A stretch of DNA of 64,000 bases from positions 62,001 to 126,000 of the forward strand of contig NZ_RJJQ01000014.1 of NCBI RefSeq assembly GCF_003724155.1, given 5' to 3'. The position numbers and the translations under genes are program-made. This DNA comes from Flexivirga caeni. GTDB taxonomy: Bacteria > Actinomycetota > Actinomycetes > Actinomycetales > Dermatophilaceae. Under the pieces are notes generated by a model. It had not been told where the DNA came from. It worked only from the letters and a program-made list of their open reading frames with translations, and made no database searches. Positions 8,891 through 17,541 of this stretch are shown here, piece after piece; the stretch's first letter is position 1; the number at the start of each line of letters is the position of its first letter.

Positions 8891-9322
8891 CTAGGCGACG
8901 TTGGCGTTGAGGCCAGGGGGCGCCGACTCCGACCAGGACCGCAGCGCGGTGTAATCACCGGGCGCAATGGCGATGGTGAACCGATCGTCACCGACGGTGC
9001 ACTCGACCTGCACGGGATCGAGCATGCCGATCGGCTTGGCGCGCTGCACCGGCATGGGTGCGCCGAGGTCGAGCTCGCCACGCGACCAGACGAGTTGTGG
9101 ACGGACGCCCACCCCGATCACCGAGAACCACTGGACGCAGTCCGTCGACAGTCGTGTCATCCCGAGCTTCCAGCCGTCGTCGCCGCGTTGCACCGCGACC
9201 ATGGCGAGGGGCTCGCCGCGCGCGATGATCCGGCGGCGCGCCACGAGCGACGCCAGCCCGAGCACGATGACCAGGACGACGCACACGACCCCGACTGCAG
9301 CCCAGTCGATGGTCGCAATCAC
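8891..9322 (-). CDS. DUF2550 family membrane protein
   Basis: A 143-residue protein with one N-terminal transmembrane helix (GVVCVVLVIVLGLASLVA, about residues 10-27) followed by a cytoplasmic beta-rich domain. It matches the DUF2550 family that sits directly after atpC in many actinobacteria. Function unknown. The GTG at 9322 is chosen because the helix starts a few residues later and GAGAG precedes it; a longer in-frame start at 9439 would run into atpC. The gap to atpC is 10 bp, so the two are co-transcribed. Confidence 0.8.
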   Translation of the reverse strand: MIATIDWAAVGVVCVVLVIVLGLASLVARRRIIARGEPLAMVAVQRGDDGWKLGMTRLSTDCVQWFSVIGVGVRPQLVWSRGELDLGAPMPVQRAKPIGMLDPVQVECTVGDDRFTIAIAPGDYTALRSWSESAPPGLNANVA

Positions 9323-9332
9323 GGTGTAGCTC

Positions 9333-9602
9333 TCAGGCGCCGAGGCTCGCCGCGTCGACGCGCTCGGCAACCAGCGTGACCTTGTCGTTGTCGACCGAGA
9401 TGAAGCCGCCGTTGATGGTGACTGTCTGGCGCTCCCCACCGACCGGGTCGATCAGCACGTCCCCGTCGCCGAGCACCGCCAGCAGCGGCTCGTGCTGCGG
9501 CAGGATTCCGATCTCACCCTCGATGGTGCGCGCGGACAGCTGGCGGGCCTCGCCGGACCAGACGACGCGGTCCGGGGCAACGATTTCGACCTGCAGGCTC
9601 AC
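9333..9602 (-). CDS. atpC: ATP synthase F1 epsilon subunit
   Basis: An 89-residue epsilon subunit: the N-terminal beta-sandwich is present (LQVEIVAPDRVVWSGEA, then EGEIGILPQHEPLLAVL). It ends without the long C-terminal helical hairpin, a short form common in actinobacteria. The GTG start at 9602 follows AAGGAG with 9 bases between. Epsilon connects the rotating gamma subunit to the c ring. The gene is normally directly after atpD, but here atpD ends at 25729, about 16 kb away, so atpC must have its own promoter. Confidence 0.93.
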   Translation of the reverse strand: MSLQVEIVAPDRVVWSGEARQLSARTIEGEIGILPQHEPLLAVLGDGDVLIDPVGGERQTVTINGGFISVDNDKVTLVAERVDAASLGA

Positions 9603-9760
9603 GAAGAGTCAGCTCCTTGGGATGTACGGCGATATGCTGCCGAACGGACGGGGGACCACCTCAAGCTTACCGGGCGGCGAGGGGTGCTCTGTCCAGGTTC
9701 CCAGGGATTGCGCAGACAAGTCCCGGAACCTGTGCACGGACGCCGGCGTTGAGCAGCGAA

Positions 9761-10510
9761 ATGGCCATACTGACCAGTCCCGACCTGGGGGTCGCCTTCC
9801 TGACGTTGTTCGCCCTCGAGCTGGTGCTCGGCATCGACAATGTCGTCTTCATCTCGATCCTGACAACTCGCCTGCCGGAACGCCAGCGCGCCCGGGCCAG
9901 GACCATCGGGCTCGGACTCGCGCTGCTGATGCGGATCCTGCTGCTGGCCATCGCCTCGTGGATCATCGGACTCACCGCCACGATCTTCTCGATCGGCGAT
10001 GCCGCCGCATTGCAGTTCTCCGGTCGTGACCTGATCCTGCTGCTGGGCGGCCTCTTCCTGGTCTACAAGGCGGTCACCGAGATCCACGACAAGCTGGAGG
10101 GCGAGGACGCCGAGTCCACCGGCCGCGCGAGCACGAGCGCGACGTTCGCCGGCGTGATCGTGCAGATCCTCCTGCTCGACGCCGTCTTCTCGCTCGACTC
10201 GGTGATCACCGCCGTCGGGATGGTCGACCAGCTGTCGATCATGATCGCCGCGGTCACCCTGTCGATCGGCCTGATGATGATCTTCGCCGGCCGGATCAGC
10301 TCCTTCGTCAACCGGCATCCGACGGTGAAGATGCTCGCGCTCAGTTTCCTGGTGCTCATCGGGTCGACCCTGATCGCCGAGGGTTTCGACATACACATCG
10401 ACAAGCCGGTGATCTACGGGCCGATCGCATTCGCGATGGCCGTGGAGGCGCTGAACCTGACCTACCGCAAGCGGCAGGCGGCGCGAGCCACGACTCAGCA
10501 GGGCGACTGA
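9761..10510 (+). CDS. TerC family integral membrane protein
   Basis: A 249-residue polytopic protein of the TerC/Alx family, linked in other bacteria to manganese export and tellurite resistance. It shows the family signatures ELVLGIDNVVFIS at about 20-32 and DAVFSLDSVITAVG at about 143-156, with acidic residues inside membrane helices, and seven or so hydrophobic segments. The ATG at 9761 fits the first helix; an upstream in-frame start is not supported. The gene is convergent with the asparagine synthetase gene, their stops one base apart. Confidence 0.88.
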   Translation: MAILTSPDLGVAFLTLFALELVLGIDNVVFISILTTRLPERQRARARTIGLGLALLMRILLLAIASWIIGLTATIFSIGDAAALQFSGRDLILLLGGLFLVYKAVTEIHDKLEGEDAESTGRASTSATFAGVIVQILLLDAVFSLDSVITAVGMVDQLSIMIAAVTLSIGLMMIFAGRISSFVNRHPTVKMLALSFLVLIGSTLIAEGFDIHIDKPVIYGPIAFAMAVEALNLTYRKRQAARATTQQGD

Positions 10511-10511
10511 C

Positions 10512-13157
10512 TCAGCGCTCGACGACGATCGCCATCGGGGTCTGCTCGCCACCCTGGCCGAGCGGGTTGTCCGCGAACATCTCCTCGAAGCGCGTCGTGT
10601 CACCCGGCACGTCGGTGCCGAGGACGTTGCGCCCGATGTCGTTGGCATCCATCACGATCGTCCCCCCGAACGTGTCGCGGTATGGCGCCGGCACCCGCTC
10701 ACGGATCGCGGCAGTAAGCCGGGCGGCGACATCGTCCGGGTCCTTGGGCGCCAGCTTCGCCGAGACGTTCGAGGGGTATGCCGAATACTCGGTCGGGCCG
10801 TCGATCGCGCGGATGTCGCCGCCGACGAGTTCGTAGAACATCCCGCGCTTGCCGATCAGCTTGCCGACCGCTCCCCCGGCGCTCGCGTAGAGAACGCGCG
10901 GCAGACCGGCCTCCTGGATCGCCAGCTGCATGGTGAACGGGGAGCCGAGCCCTATGCCGGCGGGCGTGCGCGTGACGTACTTCGACAGCACCCGCGCCGG
11001 GCGGCCGACGTTGATGTCCCAGATGAAGTAGGACCGGCCCTGCGTGATCGCCACGATCTTCTCGGAAATGAAGTAATACCAACGCTTTCCGGCCATCTCG
11101 GCGGCCTGCTCCGGGTCGCCCTGCAGCGTCTCGAAGAAGCGGTCGATCTGTGCCAGCACGCGAGCGTCGAGATCGTCGTCGCGGCTGAACAGCTCGGTGC
11201 GCAGCGGGTAGCGGCGCACCGTCACGCCGGACGCAGTGACCAGGTCGAGCTCCTTGTCCGCATTGGGCTCCAAGTCGGTCTTGACGCGGACCGGCTGGTC
11301 GGCCTCAGAGTCCTTGTCGTCGAAGAACTCCTGCAGCCACAGCTCGACGTTGAGCAGCCGCCAAAACTGCATGGAGTCCACGCCGTTGCTGCCCTTGATC
11401 CACCCCTCGAACGCGTGCAGCACTTCGTTCTGGTCGAAATACGGTCTGTTCGCGAAGGATTCGGACAAGAAGATGTTGTAGAAGTAATTCTTCAGCCGCA
11501 TGAACCACTCGCCCTGCGGCGTGGTGAAGCCGATCTTGTTACGCCGCCGGTTGATCAGGTCGGGCAGCAGCCCGCGGGTCGCGTCGCGCAGGATGCGCTT
11601 GTTCCAGCCGCCCTTGATGATCGCCTCGTCGGACAGGGAGAAGATGAACTTCACGACTTCCTTGTCCAGGAACGGCACGCGGCCCTCCAGGGAGAAGCGC
11701 ATAGTGTTTTTGTCCTCGTAGCGCAGCAGCGACGGCAGCGACCCGACGAACAGGTCCTCGATCAGCCGCAACTTCAGGTTGCTGCCCTCGACCCGGTAGG
11801 TCTCCCCGGCATACTTCTGCCGGAAGTCCGGCGCCAGGAAGGCCGTCGCGGGGATGCTCTTCTTGCCGGTCAGCTTGTCCTTGAGCTTGAAGCGGCCCAA
11901 GCGGTAGAGCACGTCGAGGCTCTTGGACAGCTCCGCCGCCGCCTGCTTGGCGCCCTGCGCACGCAGCTGGCGCAGGTAGACGAAGTAGTAGGGGATGTAG
12001 CCGGCCATCATCTCGTCGGCTCCCTGGCCGTCGAGCAGCACGGTGACGTGCTGCGTTGCCTCGCGCATCACCTGGAACTGCGCGTAGGGGCCGGAGGAGA
12101 TCAGCGGCTCTTCCTGCGTGCGAATGAAGTCACGCAGGTCGGCCTTGAACTCGTCCGCGGTCGGCTTGATCTTGTGCGCCGCGACGTGGCCCCGGCAGCT
12201 GTCGAGGACGGCATCGACATACTTCTCCTCGTCGTTCGCCGACCCGGGGAAGACCGCGGAGAACGTATTCTGTTTGGTGCCAACGGATTCGGTGGTCGTC
12301 TCGTCGCCGGAGTTCAGCAGCTGGTTGATGATGACGGCGACCGCGCTGGAGTCGAGACCGCCGGAGAGCGACGTGCCGACCGGCACCTCGGACTGCAGCC
12401 GCAGGCGAACGGCCTCGATCAGCCGGGCCTTGTAGTCGGCGGCAGCCGCCTCGTCATACGGCCGCTGCTCCGTGGCCAGTTCGGCAAGCTCCTCACGCAG
12501 GCGGGTGTATGGCGCCCGCGCCGTCCCGCTCGCGTCGACGGTGAGGGCCTCACCGGGCTCGAGGCGCTCGATGCCGTCGAAGAACGTCTCGCGGCCGTCC
12601 TCGTGGATGCGGAAGCGCAGGTAGCGGTAGATCGTGCGGTCGTTGGGCTTGGCGTCATACAGGCCGGACGCCAGGATCGACTTGATCTCCGAGGCGAACA
12701 GGAAGGTGTCGCCCACCTGGGCGACATACACGGGCTTGATGCCGAAGTGGTCGCGGCTGAGCGTCAGCCGCTGGTCGGCCGAGTCCCAGATCGCCAGGCC
12801 CCACATGCCGTTGAAGCGGTCGAACGCGTCGGTGCCCCACTCCGCGAACGCCTCCAGCACGACTTCGGTGTCGGACTCGGTGGTGAAGGTGTGCCCGAGC
12901 TCCTGCAGCTGCTCGCGCAGCGGCAGGTAGTTGTAGACCTCTCCGTTGTAGACCAGCGTGTAGCGGCCGTCGGCGGTGGTCATCGGCTGCTGGCCGTGCG
13001 CCACGTCGATGATCGACAGGCGCCGGTGGCCCAGGCCGGCCGCGCCGTCGGTGAAGGAGCCCTGCCCGTCCGGCCCGCGGTGCGCCTGGCAGTCGTTCAT
13101 CCGCTGCAGCACGGCTGCATTGCCGCTGGGGCCGAGGTACCCGACGATTCCACACAT
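10512..13157 (-). CDS. Asparagine synthetase fused to a C-terminal F420-0:gamma-glutamyl-ligase-like domain
   Basis: An 881-residue protein, about 250 residues longer than usual AsnB. Residues 1-210 are a class II glutamine amidotransferase (catalytic Cys2 in MCGIVGY, HRGPDGQG at 26-33). Residues 240-600 are the ATP-pyrophosphatase synthetase domain with the PP-loop SGGLDSS at 265-271. Residues about 638-881 are a separate domain: FISEKIVAITQGR, RTPAGIGLGSP, RAIDGPTEYSAYPSN and VMDANDIGRNVLG. These resemble the CofE-like gamma-glutamyl ligase superfamily, normally a stand-alone protein. There is no stop or frameshift at the junction and codon use looks continuous. A fused pair suggests amide transfer or ligation on a shared substrate, but that is inference. 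Confidence 0.85.
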   Translation of the reverse strand: MCGIVGYLGPSGNAAVLQRMNDCQAHRGPDGQGSFTDGAAGLGHRRLSIIDVAHGQQPMTTADGRYTLVYNGEVYNYLPLREQLQELGHTFTTESDTEVVLEAFAEWGTDAFDRFNGMWGLAIWDSADQRLTLSRDHFGIKPVYVAQVGDTFLFASEIKSILASGLYDAKPNDRTIYRYLRFRIHEDGRETFFDGIERLEPGEALTVDASGTARAPYTRLREELAELATEQRPYDEAAAADYKARLIEAVRLRLQSEVPVGTSLSGGLDSSAVAVIINQLLNSGDETTTESVGTKQNTFSAVFPGSANDEEKYVDAVLDSCRGHVAAHKIKPTADEFKADLRDFIRTQEEPLISSGPYAQFQVMREATQHVTVLLDGQGADEMMAGYIPYYFVYLRQLRAQGAKQAAAELSKSLDVLYRLGRFKLKDKLTGKKSIPATAFLAPDFRQKYAGETYRVEGSNLKLRLIEDLFVGSLPSLLRYEDKNTMRFSLEGRVPFLDKEVVKFIFSLSDEAIIKGGWNKRILRDATRGLLPDLINRRRNKIGFTTPQGEWFMRLKNYFYNIFLSESFANRPYFDQNEVLHAFEGWIKGSNGVDSMQFWRLLNVELWLQEFFDDKDSEADQPVRVKTDLEPNADKELDLVTASGVTVRRYPLRTELFSRDDDLDARVLAQIDRFFETLQGDPEQAAEMAGKRWYYFISEKIVAITQGRSYFIWDINVGRPARVLSKYVTRTPAGIGLGSPFTMQLAIQEAGLPRVLYASAGGAVGKLIGKRGMFYELVGGDIRAIDGPTEYSAYPSNVSAKLAPKDPDDVAARLTAAIRERVPAPYRDTFGGTIVMDANDIGRNVLGTDVPGDTTRFEEMFADNPLGQGGEQTPMAIVVER

Positions 13158-13374
13158 GGGGGCCAGCCTATTTGGCGCGCACAGTGCGATGCGAAACGGA
13201 TCAGCCCGACCCTGGCCGAGAGGAGCAGGTCCGCAGTTCCGGACGGCTGACCGGACGCACGGGACACATGCCGCTTGCTAGCCTTCCACAGGTTCTTCAT
13301 GGAATCGTTATGGATCGTCTGCTGACCAGAGGAACAGACCATGTCGTCGACGTGATGCAAAGGGTGACTCCTGG
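13158..13374. other. Divergent promoter region
   Basis: A 217-bp gap between the divergent asparagine synthetase and acyltransferase genes. It must hold both promoters. I see no convincing operator or RNA element. Confidence 0.4.
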
Positions 13375-15639
13375 GTGGCCATGAAGCTCCCAACCCGTCC
13401 GAGCTCACCGGAGGGCGACGACGGACCACCGTCGCGCGGCTCCCGGCGCGCAGTCCGATCCGCGCAGACCAAGGGGGTGCACGTACAACGACCCGACATC
13501 CAGGGAATGCGCGCCGTCGCGGTCCTGCTGGTCGTCGTCAGTCATGCGCAGCTGGCCGGCCTGCTGGACGGCGGATACATCGGCGTCGACGTCTTCTTCG
13601 TCATCTCCGGCTTCCTGATCACCGGTCTGCTGGCCCGCGAGGTGCGCTCCTCCGGGCGGGTGTCGTTCGCGGACTTCTACGCCCGGCGTGCGCGCCGGAT
13701 CCTGCCGGCCGCATCGGTCACCCTGGTCATGACGTTGCTGATCTCGACGATCGTCTACACCGACGGAGATCTCAGCCAGGTCAGCACCGACGTCACGTGG
13801 GCGGCGTTCTTCGCGGCCAACCTGCACTTCGCACAGGCCGGCAACGACTACTTCGCCATCACCAGCCTCCAGACGCCGGTGCAGCACTTCTGGTCGCTGG
13901 CCGTCGAGGAGCAGTTCTATCTGGTCTGGCCCGTGCTCATCGCACTCATGCTGCTCATCCCCTGGCGTCGCCGCGAACGGCACAGGGCACATGGCCCACG
14001 AGCCACGCGCAGCCGCATCATGCTGGGGCGGGTGCAGGCACTGCGGCGGGCGGGCGTGCTGATCGGGCTGCTCAGCGTGGCTTCACTGATCTGGTCGATC
14101 CACGACACGATCGCGTCGCCGCACTCGGCATACTTCTCGACCTTCACCCGTGGCTGGGAACTCGGCCTCGGCTCGCTGCTCGCGCTCACCGCGCAGCGCG
14201 TCTCCCGGCTGTCCGACCCGGTCAAGGCCGCAATGTCCTGGCTAGGCCTGGCAGCGGTCCTGCTCGCGGCGGTCGTCTATACATCGTCGACGCCCTTCCC
14301 CGGCTCGGCGGCGCTGCTGCCGGTGCTCGGCGCGGTGCTCATCCTGGCCGGCGGCATCGAGGGCCCTCGGTACGGCGCCACCGTACTGCTCGGGCTGCGT
14401 CCGATGCGTTTCCTCGGCGACATCTCCTACTCGATCTACCTGATCCACTGGCCGGTTCTCGTCCTCACGACGGCGTATGCCGGCGGCCATCTGCGGATCC
14501 GCGAGAAGCTGGCGCTGATCGCTGTGACCATCGGGTTGTCGTGGCTGAGCTACCGCTTCGTCGAGAAGCCGTTCCGTAGCAAGCGCCGGGCCCGCCACGC
14601 CACGCTGCGCGCGCTCGCACTCTGGCCGGTCGCCCTCACCCTGGTGCTGGTGCCGACGATGGTCGTCTACCAGTTCACGACCCGGTCCACGATGACCGCG
14701 GCAGCGGCCCAGCAGCTCGCTGCCAAGAAGGCCGCCGCGAAGTCGGCCGTGTCGTCGCTCCGTGACGAGGTCGCGAGCGCAGCCGAGAAGTCCCAGAGCG
14801 GAGCCTCCCTGCCGACGACGCTGGTCCCCAGTCTGGTGCATCTGGCGGACGACCGGACCGAGCCGCCCGACGGCTGCTGGGCCGACACGAAGGCGAAGAC
14901 ATCGCACAAGATCTGCCCTGAGGGTGACACCGCCGCCACGAAAACCGTCGTGGTCTGGGGAGATTCGCACGCGGCGCAGTGGCTGAAGCCGCTCAGCGCA
15001 CTGGCCACGAAGAACCACCTCAAGCTGATCCCGCTGGTCAAGGCCAACTGCATGCCTGCCGACGTCGTGCAGACCTACCAGGGCGGGGGCGCCTACCAGC
15101 AGTGCAACACCTACCGCGACTGGGCCCTACAGCAGATCAAGCAGCTGAAGCCGAGCATGGTGATCATCAGCGGCTTGCTGAGCACCCCGATCCTCGACCC
15201 GAGCACCGGCACGAAGGTCTCCGACAGCGCGGGGACCAAGCTGTTCGCCGAGGGATCCGCGCGGACCCTGAAGGAACTGAACAAGCTCACCGGCCACGTC
15301 GACGTCATCTCCGACCAGTCCCGGCTGACGGAGCCCGCGGGGACCTGCCTCGGCTCGCGCACCGCGACGCTCAGCACCTGCGCCAAGGCGCCCGACAAGG
15401 TCACCACCGCTCGCGACGCCGCGTGGCAGAAGAGCGCCGCCGAAACCGGAGCCGGCTACCTCGACATGATGCCGTGGGAGTGCGACGACAACGTGTGTCC
15501 GATCGTCGTGGACGGCACGATCGTCTACCGCGACGACCACCACCTCACCACGACCTACGCCGAGCGGCTACAGCCGGTGCTCGCCCAGAAGATCGACTTC
15601 GCCACCCTCACCCGAGCGTCGCCCGCCACCCGGACGTGA
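13375..15639 (+). CDS. Membrane acyltransferase with C-terminal SGNH domain (OafA/YrhL type)
   Basis: A 754-residue protein. Residues about 38-430 are an acyltransferase-3 domain with about ten membrane helices (RPDIQGMRAVAVLLVVVSH, GVDVFFVISGFLITG, FYARRARRILPA). Residues about 500-750 are an extracytoplasmic SGNH hydrolase-like domain with VWGDSH (Ser near 529) and the distal DDHHLTT carrying the Asp-x-x-His pair. Such proteins O-acetylate or otherwise acylate surface glycans or peptidoglycan. The GTG at 13375 is preceded by AAAGGGTGA; ATG 13381 is an alternative. The glycan target is unknown. Confidence 0.9.
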   Translation: MAMKLPTRPSSPEGDDGPPSRGSRRAVRSAQTKGVHVQRPDIQGMRAVAVLLVVVSHAQLAGLLDGGYIGVDVFFVISGFLITGLLAREVRSSGRVSFADFYARRARRILPAASVTLVMTLLISTIVYTDGDLSQVSTDVTWAAFFAANLHFAQAGNDYFAITSLQTPVQHFWSLAVEEQFYLVWPVLIALMLLIPWRRRERHRAHGPRATRSRIMLGRVQALRRAGVLIGLLSVASLIWSIHDTIASPHSAYFSTFTRGWELGLGSLLALTAQRVSRLSDPVKAAMSWLGLAAVLLAAVVYTSSTPFPGSAALLPVLGAVLILAGGIEGPRYGATVLLGLRPMRFLGDISYSIYLIHWPVLVLTTAYAGGHLRIREKLALIAVTIGLSWLSYRFVEKPFRSKRRARHATLRALALWPVALTLVLVPTMVVYQFTTRSTMTAAAAQQLAAKKAAAKSAVSSLRDEVASAAEKSQSGASLPTTLVPSLVHLADDRTEPPDGCWADTKAKTSHKICPEGDTAATKTVVVWGDSHAAQWLKPLSALATKNHLKLIPLVKANCMPADVVQTYQGGGAYQQCNTYRDWALQQIKQLKPSMVIISGLLSTPILDPSTGTKVSDSAGTKLFAEGSARTLKELNKLTGHVDVISDQSRLTEPAGTCLGSRTATLSTCAKAPDKVTTARDAAWQKSAAETGAGYLDMMPWECDDNVCPIVVDGTIVYRDDHHLTTTYAERLQPVLAQKIDFATLTRASPATRT

Positions 15640-15651
15640 CACGATCGGCAC

Positions 15652-16473
15652 ATGCTCGCGATCATCGGTGCCGTCCTCGCCGCGATCGCGTATGGCGCGG
15701 CGACCATTCTGCAGGCCATCGGCGTGCAGCGGATGGCGGCCGCGCCGGAGGGCGCCGGGCTCGTCGCCCGGGCCGCGGCCGGCTGGCTGTATGCCGTGGG
15801 CCTCGCCCTCGACGGCCTCGGCTTCGTGCTCAGCTTCGCCGCACTACGGTCGCTGCCGCTCTTCCTGGTGGAGTCCATGCTCGCGTCGTCGGTCGGTGTC
15901 ACGGCCGTCCTGGCGGTCGTGATGTTGCACGTGCGGCTCTCCCGGCTGGAGGTCGCCGCACTCGTCGTGACCGGAATCGGGCTGATATTGCTGGCAATCA
16001 GCGCACACGAAGGCGCCGGGAAGGCGCTGCACGGCGCCGGCGGGTGGGTGCTGCTCGGTGGCAGCGCGGTGGTGGCTCTGATCTTCGGCGCCGGTATGGC
16101 GGACCGCAACGCGACGCGTTCGTCGGTCATCCTCGCCGTGGCCAGCGGTCTCGGGTTCGGCCTCAGCGGCATCGTCGCACGTGTACTGCAGGTGTCAGAT
16201 CCCTTGTGGCACACACTGTTTCAGCCCGAGCTATGGGCGCTGCTGGTCGGTGGCGCGATCGCGCTGGTCGCCTACGGCTTCGCGCTCGACCGTGGCCGGA
16301 CGACGAGCGTCGCCGCCATCACGTTCGCGGTGGAGACCATCGTGCCCGCTGCGGTCGGGCTGATGTTCCTCGGCGACGACATCCGCCACGGCTTCCTGCT
16401 CGTCGCGCCGCTCGGATTCGTGGTCACGCTCGCGGGATGCCTGGCGCTCGCCGGCCGCGCCGAGATCGAGTGA
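15652..16473 (+). CDS. EamA/DMT-like membrane protein
   Basis: A 273-residue polytopic protein with about nine hydrophobic segments in two halves, like drug/metabolite transporter superfamily proteins. It begins 12 bp after the acyltransferase stop and may be in the same operon. No substrate can be named. Its last 243 bp lie opposite the 3' end of the ferric ABC ATPase reading frame on the minus strand. Confidence 0.75.
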   Translation: MLAIIGAVLAAIAYGAATILQAIGVQRMAAAPEGAGLVARAAAGWLYAVGLALDGLGFVLSFAALRSLPLFLVESMLASSVGVTAVLAVVMLHVRLSRLEVAALVVTGIGLILLAISAHEGAGKALHGAGGWVLLGGSAVVALIFGAGMADRNATRSSVILAVASGLGFGLSGIVARVLQVSDPLWHTLFQPELWALLVGGAIALVAYGFALDRGRTTSVAAITFAVETIVPAAVGLMFLGDDIRHGFLLVAPLGFVVTLAGCLALAGRAEIE

Positions 16474-17541
16474 CGGCCGGGCGCCACCCGGATCCGGCCA
16501 GGTGTGCACCTCGCCGATGACGGCGACGCCGACCTGCGCACCCGCCCAGGGCGGCGTCGGACCGGCGCTGCGGGCGATCAGTTCCGGCATACCGCTCACG
16601 CCTTCGAGTTCCACGATCGTGTCGTGCCCGTGGTAGCGGACGGCGTGCACGAGCGCGACGGTGTCGCCGGAGCCCGGCGGCACCGAGAGCCGGAGTTGCT
16701 CGGGCCGCACCAGGACCCGGCATGGACCGACCTGTGGGTCGCCGCCCGCGTCCGCACACACCAGGACGCCGAAGGCCGTGTGCACCCGCTGACCCGCCCG
16801 CCGCCCGGGGAGCACGTTGGCCGTGCCGATGGCGGCGGCGATCTGCGGCGAGGCCGGGTGCTGGTAGACGTCCTGCGGGCTGCCGTCCGCGTCGATGCCC
16901 CCGTCCCGCAACAGGACTACCCGGTCGGCGAGCGACAGTGCCTCGTCCTGGTCGTGCGTGACGAGCACGGTCGTCGTGTCCGTGCGCTGCAGGATCGAGA
17001 TCACCTCGCCGCGGACCACCTCGCGCAGTGCAGCGTCCAGGGAACTGAACGGCTCGTCGAGCAGCACCACCTGCGGCCGGATCGCGAGCGCGCGAGCGAG
17101 CGCCACGCGCTGCTGCTGGCCTCCGGACAGCTGATGGGGCATCCGCCGCCCGAGTCCGGCGAGCCCGACCAGTTCCAGCAGTTCGCCGACCCGGGCACGG
17201 CGTTGCGCGCGGGGCACCCCGAAGCCGACATTGGCCGCGACGTTCAGATGCGGGAAGAGCGCGGCGTCCTGCGGGACGTAGCCGATGCCCCGGTGCTGGG
17301 GGCCGATCGCGCGGCCGGCGTCGTCGACGACGCGCCCGCCGATGGTGATGCGTCCGCGGTCGACGGTGTCGAAGCCGGCGATCAGCCGCAGCAACGTGGT
17401 CTTCCCGCTGCCGGAGGCACCGAGGATCGCCGTGACGTCCCCGGCGCCCACGTCCAGGTCGATGTGCCGCAGCACGCCGGTGGCGCCATACGATTTGGCG
17501 ACGTCGCGGATCGCGATGGCCGCAGTCTCGCGCCCGGTCAT
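16231..17541 (-). CDS. Ferric iron ABC transporter ATP-binding protein (FbpC-like)
   Basis: A 436-residue ABC ATPase. It has Walker A GASGSGKT, the signature LSGGQQQR, Walker B VVLLDEP, the H-loop VTHDQ, and a C-terminal TOBE-like region. The gene follows the permease with overlapping stop and start (TGATG), so it is translationally coupled. The ATG at 17541 gives MTGRETAAIAIRDVAKSYG. The family is usually about 350 residues. The conserved part ends near VHTWPDPGG (about 16490); the remaining 80-odd codons are charged, low-complexity, and antisense to the EamA-like gene. A lost stop codon or a small frameshift is likely. Confidence 0.88.
   Translation of the reverse strand: MTGRETAAIAIRDVAKSYGATGVLRHIDLDVGAGDVTAILGASGSGKTTLLRLIAGFDTVDRGRITIGGRVVDDAGRAIGPQHRGIGYVPQDAALFPHLNVAANVGFGVPRAQRRARVGELLELVGLAGLGRRMPHQLSGGQQQRVALARALAIRPQVVLLDEPFSSLDAALREVVRGEVISILQRTDTTTVLVTHDQDEALSLADRVVLLRDGGIDADGSPQDVYQHPASPQIAAAIGTANVLPGRRAGQRVHTAFGVLVCADAGGDPQVGPCRVLVRPEQLRLSVPPGSGDTVALVHAVRYHGHDTIVELEGVSGMPELIARSAGPTPPWAGAQVGVAVIGEVHTWPDPGGARPSLDLGAAGERQASRERDHESERRDEQEAVADVVAEEHQPDRSGHDGLHRERDGGDARRPATVEREAVGDQRDRATDQQRP

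Noticed and set aside
12655-13155. 166-residue minus-strand frame within the asparagine synthetase gene
   Set aside because: Out-of-frame shadow of the amidotransferase domain.
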